Counted from the stretch's first letter, positions 9,053 through 18,441 are shown. The stretch is 64,000 nucleotides of DNA from Gammaproteobacteria bacterium (GCA_025359565.1 JANYFY010000016.1:176229-240228); one strand, 5' to 3'. Notes: generated by a model not told the origin, from the sequence alone. Made by a program: numbers and translations.

Positions 9053-10537
9053 TTAGCTTTGACCGGCGGGCGCTTGAGCCAGCCAGCCTCCCGAGAAACC
9101 CGCTCGCTCCAGTCCGCGGCGCACGGTGGGATGGTTGCGCATCGTGCGCCACACGAGTTCGGTGCGATGATTGCCGATCATCGCGAGGGTTGATCCTTGG
9201 TCGATGCCGAGATAATCAATATCTACCCACCCAAACTCTGGTACAAGTCGTCCGTAGCGCAAAGGCTTGTCATAGTCAAAACTTAAATTGAAGGCGTCTA
9301 GAAATCCATACTGACTATAGATGGTTTTTCCGTACTCTTTGCCCATTTGTTGTAGAGCGGGTATCACGATTTCGGGGGCGAAGGCGATCGACGTGGCGGC
9401 AGCCGTCGGCGCGATAGTGCCATCATCATTAATGCCCAAGATGCCGCCACCGCGCGCGCTGTAGGCGTTAAATTGCAGGGTTCTACCGGATTTGTGAATG
9501 TTAACGTCGGCTGGACCGTCGCTGGCCGTGAAGCCCCAGACGTTTTCGCCGTAACCTGTCCAGCGTTTCGGATTGGCGATGGCATAAGCGCGATTCGCAT
9601 AAGTAGCCCGGCGAGAATTTTCGAAATAATCCAGATCTCGTCGCTGCATGTAGGTGTCGCGGATACCGCGAAAATCGATCCACGTGTGTGAAAATTGGTG
9701 ACCGAATAAAGCCGGAAAGGTCAAATGTTCTTGGCCATGCCAAGTACCCCAAGATCGATCATAAGTCGAACACCACTTGGCCCATGCCGCGGGGTGGACG
9801 GCGAACGTCGGTGATCCCAGCGCCAAAATATAGACTAGCATGGCTTCGCAATAGCCGAGCCAGTCGTGCTTGATGAAGCCAGATTCCGGTCGCCACCCAT
9901 GGCAGATGGCAGGCGCGCGCGGCTGCGCCCATTTCCAGTCGATGCGCGCTTCGATCTCATCGATCAAGTTACGGAGTTCCGACTCGACTAAATTCGAACC
10001 GTCAAAATAAGTTCGACAAAAAAGCATTCCGCCCATCAGGAAGGCCGTATCGACCGTCGACAACTCGAATTGCCGAACGCGCGTCCCGGTCTGCATGCCT
10101 AAATAATGGTAGTAAAATCCCTTGTAACCCGCAGTGCCGGTGGCCTGGGGACCCTGCGGCGCGTTACGAAAAAATCGCGCGGTTGCAAGAACTCTATTTG
10201 CTGCCTGGGAACGTGATACATAGCCACGTTCAACACCAATCGGATATGCCGTGAGTCCGAATCCGACCGACGCGACGCTGGCAAATTCCTCATTTGGCCA
10301 CCGGTCGCATACCAAACCATTGGCCGGGTTAGTAGTATCCCAAAAAAATTTGAAGGCCCGTTGAGCGAGGTCGTCTATCAATTGCTCGGGCTCGAAGGGA
10401 ATCGAGACGGGTTCTGATATGGTAAAACGGCCATCGCTTTTGCGCAGCGCACATCCGCTGGCAATCGCAAGGCCTGCGCCCAGAATTAAGCGGCGTCGAT
10501 TATCGATTGGCTGTGTCGCATGCCCTTCATCAAACAT
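9053..10537 (-). CDS. GH144/glycoamylase-like lipoprotein (copy 2)
   Basis: The protein is 494 residues from the ATG at 10537, which is preceded by GAGGAA eight bases upstream. The longer open frame to 10603 has no such site. The N-terminus has NRRRLILGAGLAIASGC, a hydrophobic stretch after three arginines ending in a lipobox Cys, so it may be a Tat-exported lipoprotein. The body is a glycoamylase-like (PF10091, GH144-related) domain with AFKFFWDTTNPANGLVCDR, SVASVGFGLTAYPIGVERGY, STVDTAFLMGGML, HDWLGYCEAMLVYILALGSP and AYAIANPKRWTGYGENVWGF. Like copy 1 it has S-x-x-D in place of the canonical D-x-x-E. It is divergent from the secreted hydrolase, with 77 bases between starts. The likely role is periplasmic cleavage of imported glucan. 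Confidence 0.87.
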   Translation of the reverse strand: MFDEGHATQPIDNRRRLILGAGLAIASGCALRKSDGRFTISEPVSIPFEPEQLIDDLAQRAFKFFWDTTNPANGLVCDRWPNEEFASVASVGFGLTAYPIGVERGYVSRSQAANRVLATARFFRNAPQGPQATGTAGYKGFYYHYLGMQTGTRVRQFELSTVDTAFLMGGMLFCRTYFDGSNLVESELRNLIDEIEARIDWKWAQPRAPAICHGWRPESGFIKHDWLGYCEAMLVYILALGSPTFAVHPAAWAKWCSTYDRSWGTWHGQEHLTFPALFGHQFSHTWIDFRGIRDTYMQRRDLDYFENSRRATYANRAYAIANPKRWTGYGENVWGFTASDGPADVNIHKSGRTLQFNAYSARGGGILGINDDGTIAPTAAATSIAFAPEIVIPALQQMGKEYGKTIYSQYGFLDAFNLSFDYDKPLRYGRLVPEFGWVDIDYLGIDQGSTLAMIGNHRTELVWRTMRNHPTVRRGLERAGFSGGWLAQAPAGQS

Positions 10538-10614
10538 CGCGTGAATTCCTCGTTTTGATATAGTACCTTTTATGCTCAAAGCCGCGTTGTGAATCATCTG
10601 CATGAGGTATTTTA

Positions 10615-11406
10615 ATGCTACTCCTTAATCGGTTTGTACTGACGTTCTTAATTTGTATCGTCGTTACGGGTCCTGCTGAGGCGAAGCACGAAACTGGTTT
10701 TCTGGATCGTTTGGTGGTGGTTAACGCTGTTTCCTACAAGTACCAGGTCTACGTGCCCGAAAATTGGACCGCTGCCAGGCAATGGCCGGTGATTCTTTTT
10801 CTGCATGGTTCAGCTGAAAGGGGTGAGGATGGACTTGTTCAAACGGAGGTGGGCATTGGCACCGCAATCCGTCGCGATCGTGCCCGCTTTCCCACCATCG
10901 TGGTCATGCCGCAAAGCCGCGCAGATGGGTGGTGGACTGAGCCGTCAATGACGGCGGTGGCGATGGCTGCCTTGAGCGCAGCTTCGAAAGAATTTCGCGG
11001 CGATCTTGCGCATACTTACTTGTCGGGTCTATCGATGGGGGGCTACGGTGCATGGCGTATCGCTGGCGAATATCCCAACCGATTCGCCGCGCTCGTACCC
11101 ATATGCGGCGGTATAGTGAAGCCTGAAGAAGCTCGAAGCCACGCCTCGGATGATATGAGTGTTTACACTGAAGCTGCGCGAAAGATCGGATCGCGCACTC
11201 CGGTTTGGATATTTCATGGAGGCGATGATACGACCGTGCCAGTACTTGAATCGCGGCGTATGTACGAGGCATTAAAAGCACTGGGTGCTGACGTTAAATA
11301 TACGGAATATCCGGGCGTCGGCCACGCTTCTTGGGAGAACGCGTATGCTGAATCTGAGCTGATGCCGTGGATATTGTCGAAGTCGCTACTTACCCGCCAC
11401 TTCTAA
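10615..11406 (+). CDS. Secreted alpha/beta hydrolase (prolyl-oligopeptidase/esterase type)
   Basis: The 263-residue protein has a clear signal peptide ([20 protein letters not shown], cleavage near AEA-KH). It is an alpha/beta hydrolase with oxyanion segment [15 protein letters not shown], nucleophile elbow GLSMGGYG (Ser about residue 141), DDTTVPV carrying the likely acid, and the late His in [11 protein letters not shown]. Relatives are annotated as phospholipase/carboxylesterase or feruloyl-esterase-like. In a glycan locus the likely job is removing acyl substituents, such as succinyl or acetyl groups on periplasmic glucans, but this is inference. TGAGG stands eight bases before the ATG. 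The 3' end overlaps the convergent GH144-like gene by 21 bases. Confidence 0.85.
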   Translation: MLLLNRFVLTFLICIVVTGPAEAKHETGFLDRLVVVNAVSYKYQVYVPENWTAARQWPVILFLHGSAERGEDGLVQTEVGIGTAIRRDRARFPTIVVMPQSRADGWWTEPSMTAVAMAALSAASKEFRGDLAHTYLSGLSMGGYGAWRIAGEYPNRFAALVPICGGIVKPEEARSHASDDMSVYTEAARKIGSRTPVWIFHGGDDTTVPVLESRRMYEALKALGADVKYTEYPGVGHASWENAYAESELMPWILSKSLLTRHF

Positions 11407-13641
11407 CTTTTTGAGCATACTCGGGATCTCAGGATTCGACATAAAGGTCTTCCACAGAAGGCCAGTACGGTAGTTCTCCACCATCGCCACAATGGGCGCT
11501 TGATTGAGACCCATGTAGTGCCACGACACCCAGTGTTGGGAGGGATTGTAGTTGTCACGAGGTCCGTAGATTCCCCATAGCTCCGTGCCAAGATCGCGAT
11601 AGTAATGTTTGAACGCTGCCATTGACGCCTCGGGCGTGTACGGGAAGGAGGACAGTGCACCCGTCAGCGTAATGGTTCCTTCGTCGTTGGCAGTGTCGGG
11701 TGCTGGAGTGCTGTATCCATTAAAACCGAAGCTCGCGGTAAGGCCCCACGCATCGGGTCCGTAGCCTGCAAAACGTTTGGGGTTTTCCATACACCAGGCG
11801 CGATTAATCAAGGCGATATTGCGGCTATTGTTGAAATATGAAGCGGTATAGCGATCGTGTAGCTGGTGCGGATCAAAGCCCATAAATACATAGTGCGTGA
11901 AAAACAACGGGCCGCCACTGCCAACACCGACATCGAGCTTGATGCCGTAATAGCTTTTGCCGTTGCCAAATAGCTTGCCATCAGGACTGCCGGACCATCC
12001 TTGTCGATATTCCAGCGCCCTTGGGTTCTGGCTGGCCCAGCCCGAGTAGTACATATCAGCAGGCACCGAGTGAGTCGGTGAGGCGATAGCAAATAAGTAA
12101 GTCGCCAATGATTCGTTGAAACCAATTAGTGGGTGATGGATTTGGTAACCCCATTGTGTCGACCAATGCCAGTAAATAAACGGACTATCAGATGTTTCCC
12201 GATACCAATCCCACTCAACACCTTCCCAGAGTTGCGTGATGCGCTGGTATAAGGCTTTTTCCCGCGAGTCGGCGCCATTGAAATATTGCCGCGCGGTAAG
12301 CAGTCCTTGAATCATATACGAGGTTTCCACCATGTCGCCGCCGTTGTCGTACATGCCGAATAGCGACATGGTTTTCCCCGTAACATCGTTCATGTAATGT
12401 GACCACGCACCGTGATAGCGCGGGGCGTGTTCCAGGAAGGTGACGATTTTCTCGAGTCGACCGAGACCTTGGTCGCGCGTAATGAAATGTCGATCGACGC
12501 CGACGATAAGCGCGCTGATGCCAAACCCGCTGGCACCGGTGGCGACGATGCGATCGTCGCCGGGAACGTTTTCATGCGCCATTCCTGAATTAGCTCCCGC
12601 CGCTTCCCAATAATACTGGAACGCGGCTTCCTGCAGCATGGTGAGCAATTCCTCATCGTTGAGGTCGCGCGTGGCTGCGCTGGCGGCGGTGGATAGGGGG
12701 GACGAGTGATCTTGCCAGTCGCTGGCCGCCACTTTGTACTGAGCTTTGATGTTCGCCTTGCCGATGAAATCGGAGTAGCGGTGGATACCGGGTACTTGAA
12801 TGCCGATAGGCTCGAAGGGTTTGTGATCTAGTGAGCGATAGATTACGTAATGATCTAGTGCATTGGTCTCGTCAGCAGTCCAGGTGATTGCTACATGGCG
12901 GTCATAGCCTTTAGCTACAATATGTTGGGGAGTTGTGAGCGCGGGTACCGCATGCCCTGTACCTTCAGCGCCGGGTTCGTCGTCCACCCGTATGTCGTCA
13001 ATTATCAGTATGTGTTTGGCGCCGTCAGCGCGGAATTGATGAAAAATAATACTTTGCAATCGCTCGGGATGAAATTGGTACACCGATGCAGAACGGTGAT
13101 TGTCTAAGGGAATGCGGACCTGGACCCAACGGCCGGCGGGAATGTCGCCGGAATATTTGGCGAGTGGTTCAGCTTCGGTGAAGCTACCTGGTGTGGTGGC
13201 GACCTGGAGTCCGTCTTTGGCGTCGGACAGCATGATTTGCGGCAAATCGGCACTGGCAATTTCTTGCGGTGCGAACGCCCAAAAAAAGAGCGTATGACCG
13301 GTAAGTTCTGGATAGCGATTGGGAAAATTGACGGGATGAACTTCAGCGTCCCAACTGCCCTTGGGCTGTGATTGCCATTCAAGGCGCAGCGCATTCGGCG
13401 GGGAGTGAAATATTTTAGTTTCAACCGGCAGCCGATAGTCCTTGCCCTCTAGCGTACTGGGCGCAGTGGCGGAGGCCGTGCTATGCCAGTATAAATTGAG
13501 TTGCTGACTGTTATCGAAAACGACATGACGGTAGTAATTCGTTTGTGCGAGGCTTATGTTGGATAGGCCTATGCCTAAAATCACCGCAGTCAATCCAGAA
13601 AGCGTTCGATAACCGATACACAAATTCATCATTCGAAACAT
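11386..13641 (-). CDS. Secreted multidomain GH144-like glucanase (copy 3)
   Basis: The 751-residue protein has a signal peptide ending near GLSNISLAQ. Residues about 35-215 form a beta-rich, carbohydrate-binding-like domain ([18 protein letters not shown] to [11 protein letters not shown]). Residues about 220-315 form a fibronectin-III-like domain ([20 protein letters not shown]). From about 325 onward lies the glycoamylase-like catalytic domain. This copy carries the canonical GH144 motifs [19 protein letters not shown] (D-x-x-E) and [20 protein letters not shown], as in Bacteroidetes beta-1,2-glucanases. It is therefore the best candidate here for a true endo-beta-1,2-glucanase. It overlaps the convergent hydrolase by 21 bases at the 3' end and is divergent from the GH39 remnant. 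Confidence 0.88.
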   Translation of the reverse strand: MFRMMNLCIGYRTLSGLTAVILGIGLSNISLAQTNYYRHVVFDNSQQLNLYWHSTASATAPSTLEGKDYRLPVETKIFHSPPNALRLEWQSQPKGSWDAEVHPVNFPNRYPELTGHTLFFWAFAPQEIASADLPQIMLSDAKDGLQVATTPGSFTEAEPLAKYSGDIPAGRWVQVRIPLDNHRSASVYQFHPERLQSIIFHQFRADGAKHILIIDDIRVDDEPGAEGTGHAVPALTTPQHIVAKGYDRHVAITWTADETNALDHYVIYRSLDHKPFEPIGIQVPGIHRYSDFIGKANIKAQYKVAASDWQDHSSPLSTAASAATRDLNDEELLTMLQEAAFQYYWEAAGANSGMAHENVPGDDRIVATGASGFGISALIVGVDRHFITRDQGLGRLEKIVTFLEHAPRYHGAWSHYMNDVTGKTMSLFGMYDNGGDMVETSYMIQGLLTARQYFNGADSREKALYQRITQLWEGVEWDWYRETSDSPFIYWHWSTQWGYQIHHPLIGFNESLATYLFAIASPTHSVPADMYYSGWASQNPRALEYRQGWSGSPDGKLFGNGKSYYGIKLDVGVGSGGPLFFTHYVFMGFDPHQLHDRYTASYFNNSRNIALINRAWCMENPKRFAGYGPDAWGLTASFGFNGYSTPAPDTANDEGTITLTGALSSFPYTPEASMAAFKHYYRDLGTELWGIYGPRDNYNPSQHWVSWHYMGLNQAPIVAMVENYRTGLLWKTFMSNPEIPSMLKKLEVAGK

Positions 13642-13708
13642 TGATAATCTCCCAAGCTTAAGCTTCGTGTCATCGATTGCGTGTTCAATGAATTCGCTTA
13701 CAATATCA

Positions 13709-13725
13709 GGAAAGTAAACCTTTCC
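13709..13725. promoter_or_regulatory. Inverted repeat in the divergent region before GH144-like copy 3
   Basis: GGAAAG (13709-13714), a TAAAC spacer and CTTTCC (13720-13725) form an inverted repeat. A second perfect palindrome, AAGCTTAAGCTT, lies at 13654-13665, closer to the GH144-like start. Either could be an operator for the locus, but neither recurs at the other promoters that I can see. Confidence 0.25.
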
Positions 13726-13742
13726 CGCAATTTTGGGAGAGC

Positions 13743-14275
13743 ATGTTTGGTTCGGGGCGTGCGATTCTCGCTCTACGCGAGAATTATCGCAAAGATTTAC
13801 GTATGGTAAAAGCGGTGACCGATTTTAAGTATGTGCGTGCGCATGCCATTTTTCATGATGAGGTAGGTCTCTATAACAGGAACGATAAGGGCCAGGTGTC
13901 GTACAACTTTGTCTTATGTGTTTGAGAAAAATCGTGTGGTCAAAACACCGTTTTATGGTGGATTTGGCCTGGTTGCTGAACATGATATTCCTAAGCCAGC
14001 GTTCAATGCCCTGGAAACACTTCGTATTAACCCTATCAAATGATATGCATAGCGTTAAACAAAATAATTGCACAATATGGCGGGTGGACTGCGATCATGG
14101 CAATGTAATTAAGTCCTTCGATAAAATGGGGCGACCAGCACTTCCCAGTCGTGCGCAAATCTCGGAGTTGCGTGCGCCGGCGCATATGACCGCTCCTGAA
14201 TTGCGTATGTTAGTAAATGGTAAGCTTGCCGTGGATATTCCTATTATGGGGATTGCGGTCGTCGAAATTCGCTGA
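13743..14275 (+). pseudogene. Decayed GH39 beta-xylosidase-like gene (all three frames, large internal deletions)
   Basis: Three pieces of one GH39-type protein lie in order but in three reading frames. First, [18 protein letters not shown] to HDEVGLYNRNDKG and VSYNF (from 13743) matches the start of the GH39 catalytic domain. Second, from about 13909 in another frame, SYVFEKNRVVKTPFYGGFG and AEHDIPKPAFNALETLR match the late part of the barrel, up to TGA at 14041-14043. Third, in the remaining frame, WRVDCDHGNVIKSFDKMG to AVVEIR (to 14275) matches the C-terminal tail. The central portion with the catalytic glutamates (NEP and SEYSS regions) is missing, and so is a signal peptide. The remnant cannot encode an active enzyme. 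It lies between the GH144-like gene and the sugar permease, where a glycosidase would be expected. Confidence 0.8.
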
Positions 14276-14322
14276 AGCAGCTATATGGGTATACTCGTGT
14301 AATCAAACGGGAGGGTCGGATT

Positions 14323-15591
14323 ATGGCGTTAATGACAGGAAAAGCGGAGACGGCTACGGTTGCTCCAGGACAAGATCTACGGGTCTTTGTATTCGCCTTG
14401 TTTTTCATTTTCGGTGGGATTACAAGCCTTAACGATGTCATTATTCCGAAGCTCAAGGCGCTATTCACCCTGAATTACGCTGAAGCGATGTTAGTGCAGT
14501 CGGCCTTTTTCGCTGCCTACTTTATTATTTCACTGCCTGCCGCCAAGATAGTGAAGAAGTTTGGCTACATGCGTACAGCAGTCATTGGTCTTATCACCAT
14601 GACGGTGGGCTGCCTATTGTTCGTGCCGGCATCGAGCACTGGACTGTTCGGGATGTTCCTGTTTGCGCTGTTTATCCTCGCGGCGGGCATAACGACGGTT
14701 CAGGTGGTCGCTAATCCTTTGATTTCGATCCTCGGCAATCCGGCGACCGCTCATAGTCGCCTGACCTTTGCGCAGGCTTTTAACTCGCTGGGAACGACCG
14801 TGTTTCCCTATGTCGGATCTATCCTTATTTTAGGATCGCTGGGGACGGTGGATTCGTCCAAGCTATCCGGTGCGGCGCTTGACGCATTTAGGGGCGTTGA
14901 AACTCAAGTAGTTGAACATACTTATTTGGGGCTCGCCGCTGCTTTGTTAATTGTGGCGATTGTGGTTTGGTTAAACCGAAAAAGATTGGTTGAGACGCGA
15001 GTATCTGCCGGGGGCCTGTTAGACGGCTTCTCCTTGCTCGCGCGCCCACGTTTTGGTTTCGGCACGTTGTGTATTTTCCTGTACGTGGGGGCTGAGGTCG
15101 CGATTGGCTCTGTGATCGTCAACTATCTGATGCAATCTAGCGTGATGGGAATTGGAGCTGAAGCGGCTGGAAAGCTGGTGCCGTTCTATTGGGGTGGTGC
15201 GATGGTGGGTCGATTCATTGGGGCTTATTTTTTGAAAGTTTTTTCTCCAGGTAAGGTATTGGCGTGCGTTAATGCGGGATCGATACTGTTGTTGTTGATA
15301 TCGGCTAACAGTGTCGGATTGGTTTCAGGTTGGGCACTTCTTGCGATTGGTTTGTGCAATTCGATTATGTTCCCGACTATTTTCTCGCTGGCTTCTGAGC
15401 GGCTAGGAGATCGTACCGCTGATGGGTCGGGGATCATCTGTGTGGCAATTGTGGGTGGGGCCATCGTTCCCCTGATTACGGGCCAGGCTGCGGATTGGAC
15501 TAGTTTGAAATTCGCGATGATTGTGCCAGCGCTATGCTATGCCATTATCATGTCGTTTGGTTGGTACGCGCGGCGTCCAGCGATTGGCTAG
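14323..15591 (+). CDS. FucP/GluP-type sugar:proton symporter (MFS)
   Basis: The 422-residue protein has about 12 hydrophobic segments and the FucP/GluP family pattern: FFIFGGITSLNDVIIPKLK, SAFFAAYFIISLPAAKIVKK, ILAAGITTVQVVANPL, LTFAQAFNSLGTTVFPYVG and SIMFPTIFSLASERLG. Members import fucose, glucose, galactose or glucosides by proton symport across the inner membrane. GGAGGG lies seven bases before the ATG. Standing in the carbohydrate locus directly after the GH39 remnant, it probably imports the monosaccharide or short oligosaccharide released in the periplasm. It converges on the cytochrome b561 gene with 11 bases between stops. Confidence 0.88.
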   Translation: MALMTGKAETATVAPGQDLRVFVFALFFIFGGITSLNDVIIPKLKALFTLNYAEAMLVQSAFFAAYFIISLPAAKIVKKFGYMRTAVIGLITMTVGCLLFVPASSTGLFGMFLFALFILAAGITTVQVVANPLISILGNPATAHSRLTFAQAFNSLGTTVFPYVGSILILGSLGTVDSSKLSGAALDAFRGVETQVVEHTYLGLAAALLIVAIVVWLNRKRLVETRVSAGGLLDGFSLLARPRFGFGTLCIFLYVGAEVAIGSVIVNYLMQSSVMGIGAEAAGKLVPFYWGGAMVGRFIGAYFLKVFSPGKVLACVNAGSILLLLISANSVGLVSGWALLAIGLCNSIMFPTIFSLASERLGDRTADGSGIICVAIVGGAIVPLITGQAADWTSLKFAMIVPALCYAIIMSFGWYARRPAIG

Positions 15592-15602
15592 GTGTGAGAC
15601 TC

Positions 15603-16187
15603 TTAACCTTTGAGTGACATCCGCTGCAATTCGGGTTTTTTATCTATGAACTGGTGCTTGAGCGCCCCGGCAATGTGTAGCAAGACAAGCGCATAAATAA
15701 CATAAGCAAATTTAGTATGCATGCCGCCGAAAAAAGCGTCGTATTGTTTTTTGATATTGGCGGGTTGATCGACGATGAAGCTTAACCGAGGGAAATCAAA
15801 CAGACCAAAATAATGAATAGGGTGAGCAGCGCCGTCTTTCCAGGCCGAGTCATATAACCAACCGGACAGCGGCATAATGACAATTAATACGTAGAGCACG
15901 ATATGCGCGATTCGAGCGGTGCGTGCTTCCCAGGGTTTAACGTATGCAGCCAGTGGCGGTGGCTGATGGCTCAAGCGCCACAGGATGCGCATAAGTGCCA
16001 ACCCAAATACCGTGATGCCGATAGATTTATGCAGGTCACTCCCGATCTGGGCGTTTTTCTCGGGCCAGTAGTCGAAGCTCCAGGCGAGAAACACGTTAAA
16101 AATAACGAATACCGCAATTATCCAGTGAAAGACAATGGCTGTTTGCGTGTAGCGGGTCACAGTAGCTTGAGGGTTGAATTTAACCAT
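15603..16187 (-). CDS. Cytochrome b561 (CybB-type), inner membrane
   Basis: The 194-residue protein has four predicted membrane spans and the CybB-type histidines for two b hemes: His in IVFHWIIAVF (helix 1), DLHKSIGITVF (helix 2), and later His near MHTKFAYVIYALVLLHIAG (helices 3-4). It would shuttle electrons between quinol and a periplasmic acceptor. It starts 6 bases after the dioxygenase-like gene's stop and is the last gene of an operon with that gene and the sugar porter. An electron partner role for a neighbouring oxidoreductase is possible but unproven. Confidence 0.9.
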   Translation of the reverse strand: MVKFNPQATVTRYTQTAIVFHWIIAVFVIFNVFLAWSFDYWPEKNAQIGSDLHKSIGITVFGLALMRILWRLSHQPPPLAAYVKPWEARTARIAHIVLYVLIVIMPLSGWLYDSAWKDGAAHPIHYFGLFDFPRLSFIVDQPANIKKQYDAFFGGMHTKFAYVIYALVLLHIAGALKHQFIDKKPELQRMSLKG

Positions 16188-16193
16188 AGCGGA

Positions 16194-17078
16194 TTATTTC
16201 CTAACGGAGTGAGCATTAACAGATTGAACATTAAGGGATTGGGCCCCAAGGGATTTAGCGGCAGTGTCGCGATTCTCGACTAGCCAAACGTTGTTTGTCT
16301 CGTCAGCAGAGAAACGCTGCATTCCAAATTCACGAATCTTCGCATCGGGTACTTTAACGAGAGGTGTGTAGCGGGGATGCTGGGCTTCTTTGTAGGGGTC
16401 GTTGCGGGCCGCATTATAGCTAGAGATCATCGACCAGCGCGGATTAGCAGACTTGTTTTGATCGGACCGGTGCAGGGTATTGCAGTGAAAGAACACGGCA
16501 TCACCGGGTTCCATATCGAGGTAAACCAGTTCTTGGCGCTTTAGTATTTCCGTGACGCGTTCCATGTCGGCACCGGCTTGTTCGCCGGTGAGTACGTGTT
16601 CTATGCGACCCATGTGATGGGAGCCGCGAATGACTTGTAGACAACCGTTGTCGCGAGTGGCGCGATCGACCGCGATAAAGGCGCTCGCCATCCACGGAAA
16701 TAGCGCCCCATTTTGATACCAGTAGCCATAGTCTTGGTGCCACGCCCAAGCACCGCCCACCAGTGGATCCTTCATGATCATTTTAGAGTGATAGTGATAG
16801 ACCTCGCCTCCAAGCAATTTTTCCATGGAGCCTACAATGGATTCACAGCAGGCGATCATGCCGTAGATTGTCTCGGTCGGATGGTTCCAAAGTGAGAGCC
16901 GCACCGTTCCCCCTTCACCATCGGCCCTGCCGAATGAATGTTGGTCGAGGACTTGATCCTCGCGCGCGGCGCGTCGCAATAACGTTGTTTCGTCGGTATC
17001 CAGCATTTCTCGAATTAGCACAAATCCGTCGGCATTGAATGCTGCTACATTCGCTTCGCTGATAACGCCCTTGGCCAT
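16194..17078 (-). CDS. Phytanoyl-CoA dioxygenase family (Fe(II)/2-oxoglutarate) protein
   Basis: The 294-residue protein is a PhyH-family dioxygenase. Iron ligands are visible as H114-x-D116 in AWHQDYGYW and a distal His (H203) in HCNTLHRSDQNKS, with Arg214 in ANPRWSMISSY placed for 2-oxoglutarate. It is not an ectoine hydroxylase by motif. The substrate is unknown. It is co-transcribed between a sugar porter (19 bases upstream) and cytochrome b561 (6 bases downstream), which points to hydroxylation of an imported small molecule. The last 20 residues (KSLGAQSLNVQSVNAHSVR) look like a degenerate 5-residue repeat with no match to the family and may be a recent low-complexity extension. Confidence 0.87.
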   Translation of the reverse strand: MAKGVISEANVAAFNADGFVLIREMLDTDETTLLRRAAREDQVLDQHSFGRADGEGGTVRLSLWNHPTETIYGMIACCESIVGSMEKLLGGEVYHYHSKMIMKDPLVGGAWAWHQDYGYWYQNGALFPWMASAFIAVDRATRDNGCLQVIRGSHHMGRIEHVLTGEQAGADMERVTEILKRQELVYLDMEPGDAVFFHCNTLHRSDQNKSANPRWSMISSYNAARNDPYKEAQHPRYTPLVKVPDAKIREFGMQRFSADETNNVWLVENRDTAAKSLGAQSLNVQSVNAHSVRK

Positions 17079-17097
17079 TTTTACCTTACAACCATTG

Positions 17098-18441
17098 CTA
17101 TGTTACCGGTTCAGCCCAGAATTTCTCGATATCCTCAAGCGGACGGTCTTTTGTCTCCGGCACATAGCGCCAGGTAAAAATCGCCTGGACTAAGGATACC
17201 GCACCTAAAAAACCAAAGGTAGCCGCTTGGCCGAGTTGGTGTAAGGCATAGGGGAACAGTAACACTACAATGGCGTTGGCGACCCACTGGGTCAGTACCG
17301 GCACGATCATGGCGGTGCCGCGAATATTATTGGGGAATATCTCGGGTACTAAGGTCCAAAATACCGGGCCTATACAGGAACAGAAGCAAATCAGGTACGC
17401 AAGAATTAACACTAGCACCAGCATCCCATGAAATTGACCCATCAATACCGCGAGGGTGAGCGCGAGTAGCGTAAGCGTCATTCCGAGAGAGCCTGCAATG
17501 TAGAGGGGCCTACGTCCATAACGATCAATGGTCCAAAAAGAAACGGCGGTGAAAGCGAAGTTAGTTAAACCCACTACGAAGGTCGAGAGTAAGGCTGCAT
17601 CTAATTTCCAGCCGGCGGACTGAAAAATTGTTGGCGCATAATCGATCACTGTATTGATGCCGGAGAAGTGAATCAGAATAGCTAGCCAAAAGCCCACGAT
17701 CACTGCACGACGCACTCCGGGTCGGAATAAATCGCGCCACGCACCGCGCTGCACGGTAAGCGACGCGGTGATTTCATGCATCGATAATTCAGCGCTCGCG
17801 CGACCTCCGATGCGCTCCATGATGGTAAACGCTTCCTGACGTCGTCCGACCATCACAAGATAGCGCGGCGTTTCGGTAGCAACGAGCAATAGGCTTAAGA
17901 AAATGAGGGAAGGAATAACGCCAGTCATAAACATCCAGCGCCAGTTGTCGGGACCCACGTCTCGTAATAGATAGTTGACACAGTATGAAATCAGGATTCC
18001 GGTAACAATGGACATCTGGTATAGCGTGCCCATGCGACCACGCACAGCGGGGGGCGAGATTTCTGACACATACAGGGGTGATACCAGTGAGACTGCACCC
18101 ACCGCAAGTCCGCCTAAAAAGCGCGCTACCAGAAAGCTATTAAAACTCCATGCAAGCCCGGTGGCGGCCGACGTCAGGGCGAATAAAACGGCGACCCAAA
18201 TCAAAATACTGCGACGCCCGTATTTATCAGTGATCCGACCGGCAACCGCAGACCCGACGATACAGCCGAAGAGCAATGAGCTAAAGGCGACACCTAGACT
18301 TAAATCGTTCAAACTGAAGTGTTGCCTTAAAAAAGGACCCGCGCCACTAATGATGGCGATATCAAACCCAAATAGTAGTCCTCCAGTGGCTGCGGTCGCC
18401 GCCAAGAACAGGACATAACGGTAATTAATAGCGTCCGGCAT
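17098..18441 (-). CDS. Sugar porter family MFS transporter (XylE/GLUT type)
   Basis: The protein is 447 residues from the ATG at 18441, which follows AAGGGG by about nine bases. The frame is open to 18543, but that start would run into the divergent MarC gene, and family proteins begin near MPDAINYRY. It has twelve spans and sugar-porter signatures: GGLLFGFDIAIISGA, RITDKYGRRSI between helices 2 and 3, the TETPRYL equivalent of PESPR, DRYGRRPLY between helices 8 and 9, and VPETKDRPLEDIE at the end. It imports a hexose or pentose by proton symport. It heads an operon with the dioxygenase-like and b561 genes and is the second sugar permease of the locus. Confidence 0.9.
   Translation of the reverse strand: MPDAINYRYVLFLAATAATGGLLFGFDIAIISGAGPFLRQHFSLNDLSLGVAFSSLLFGCIVGSAVAGRITDKYGRRSILIWVAVLFALTSAATGLAWSFNSFLVARFLGGLAVGAVSLVSPLYVSEISPPAVRGRMGTLYQMSIVTGILISYCVNYLLRDVGPDNWRWMFMTGVIPSLIFLSLLLVATETPRYLVMVGRRQEAFTIMERIGGRASAELSMHEITASLTVQRGAWRDLFRPGVRRAVIVGFWLAILIHFSGINTVIDYAPTIFQSAGWKLDAALLSTFVVGLTNFAFTAVSFWTIDRYGRRPLYIAGSLGMTLTLLALTLAVLMGQFHGMLVLVLILAYLICFCSCIGPVFWTLVPEIFPNNIRGTAMIVPVLTQWVANAIVVLLFPYALHQLGQAATFGFLGAVSLVQAIFTWRYVPETKDRPLEDIEKFWAEPVT

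Noticed and set aside
8784..9152. 122-residue minus-strand frame upstream of the TonB receptor
   Set aside because: It starts inside the GH144-like gene in another frame and has no family features. The region is better read as promoter.
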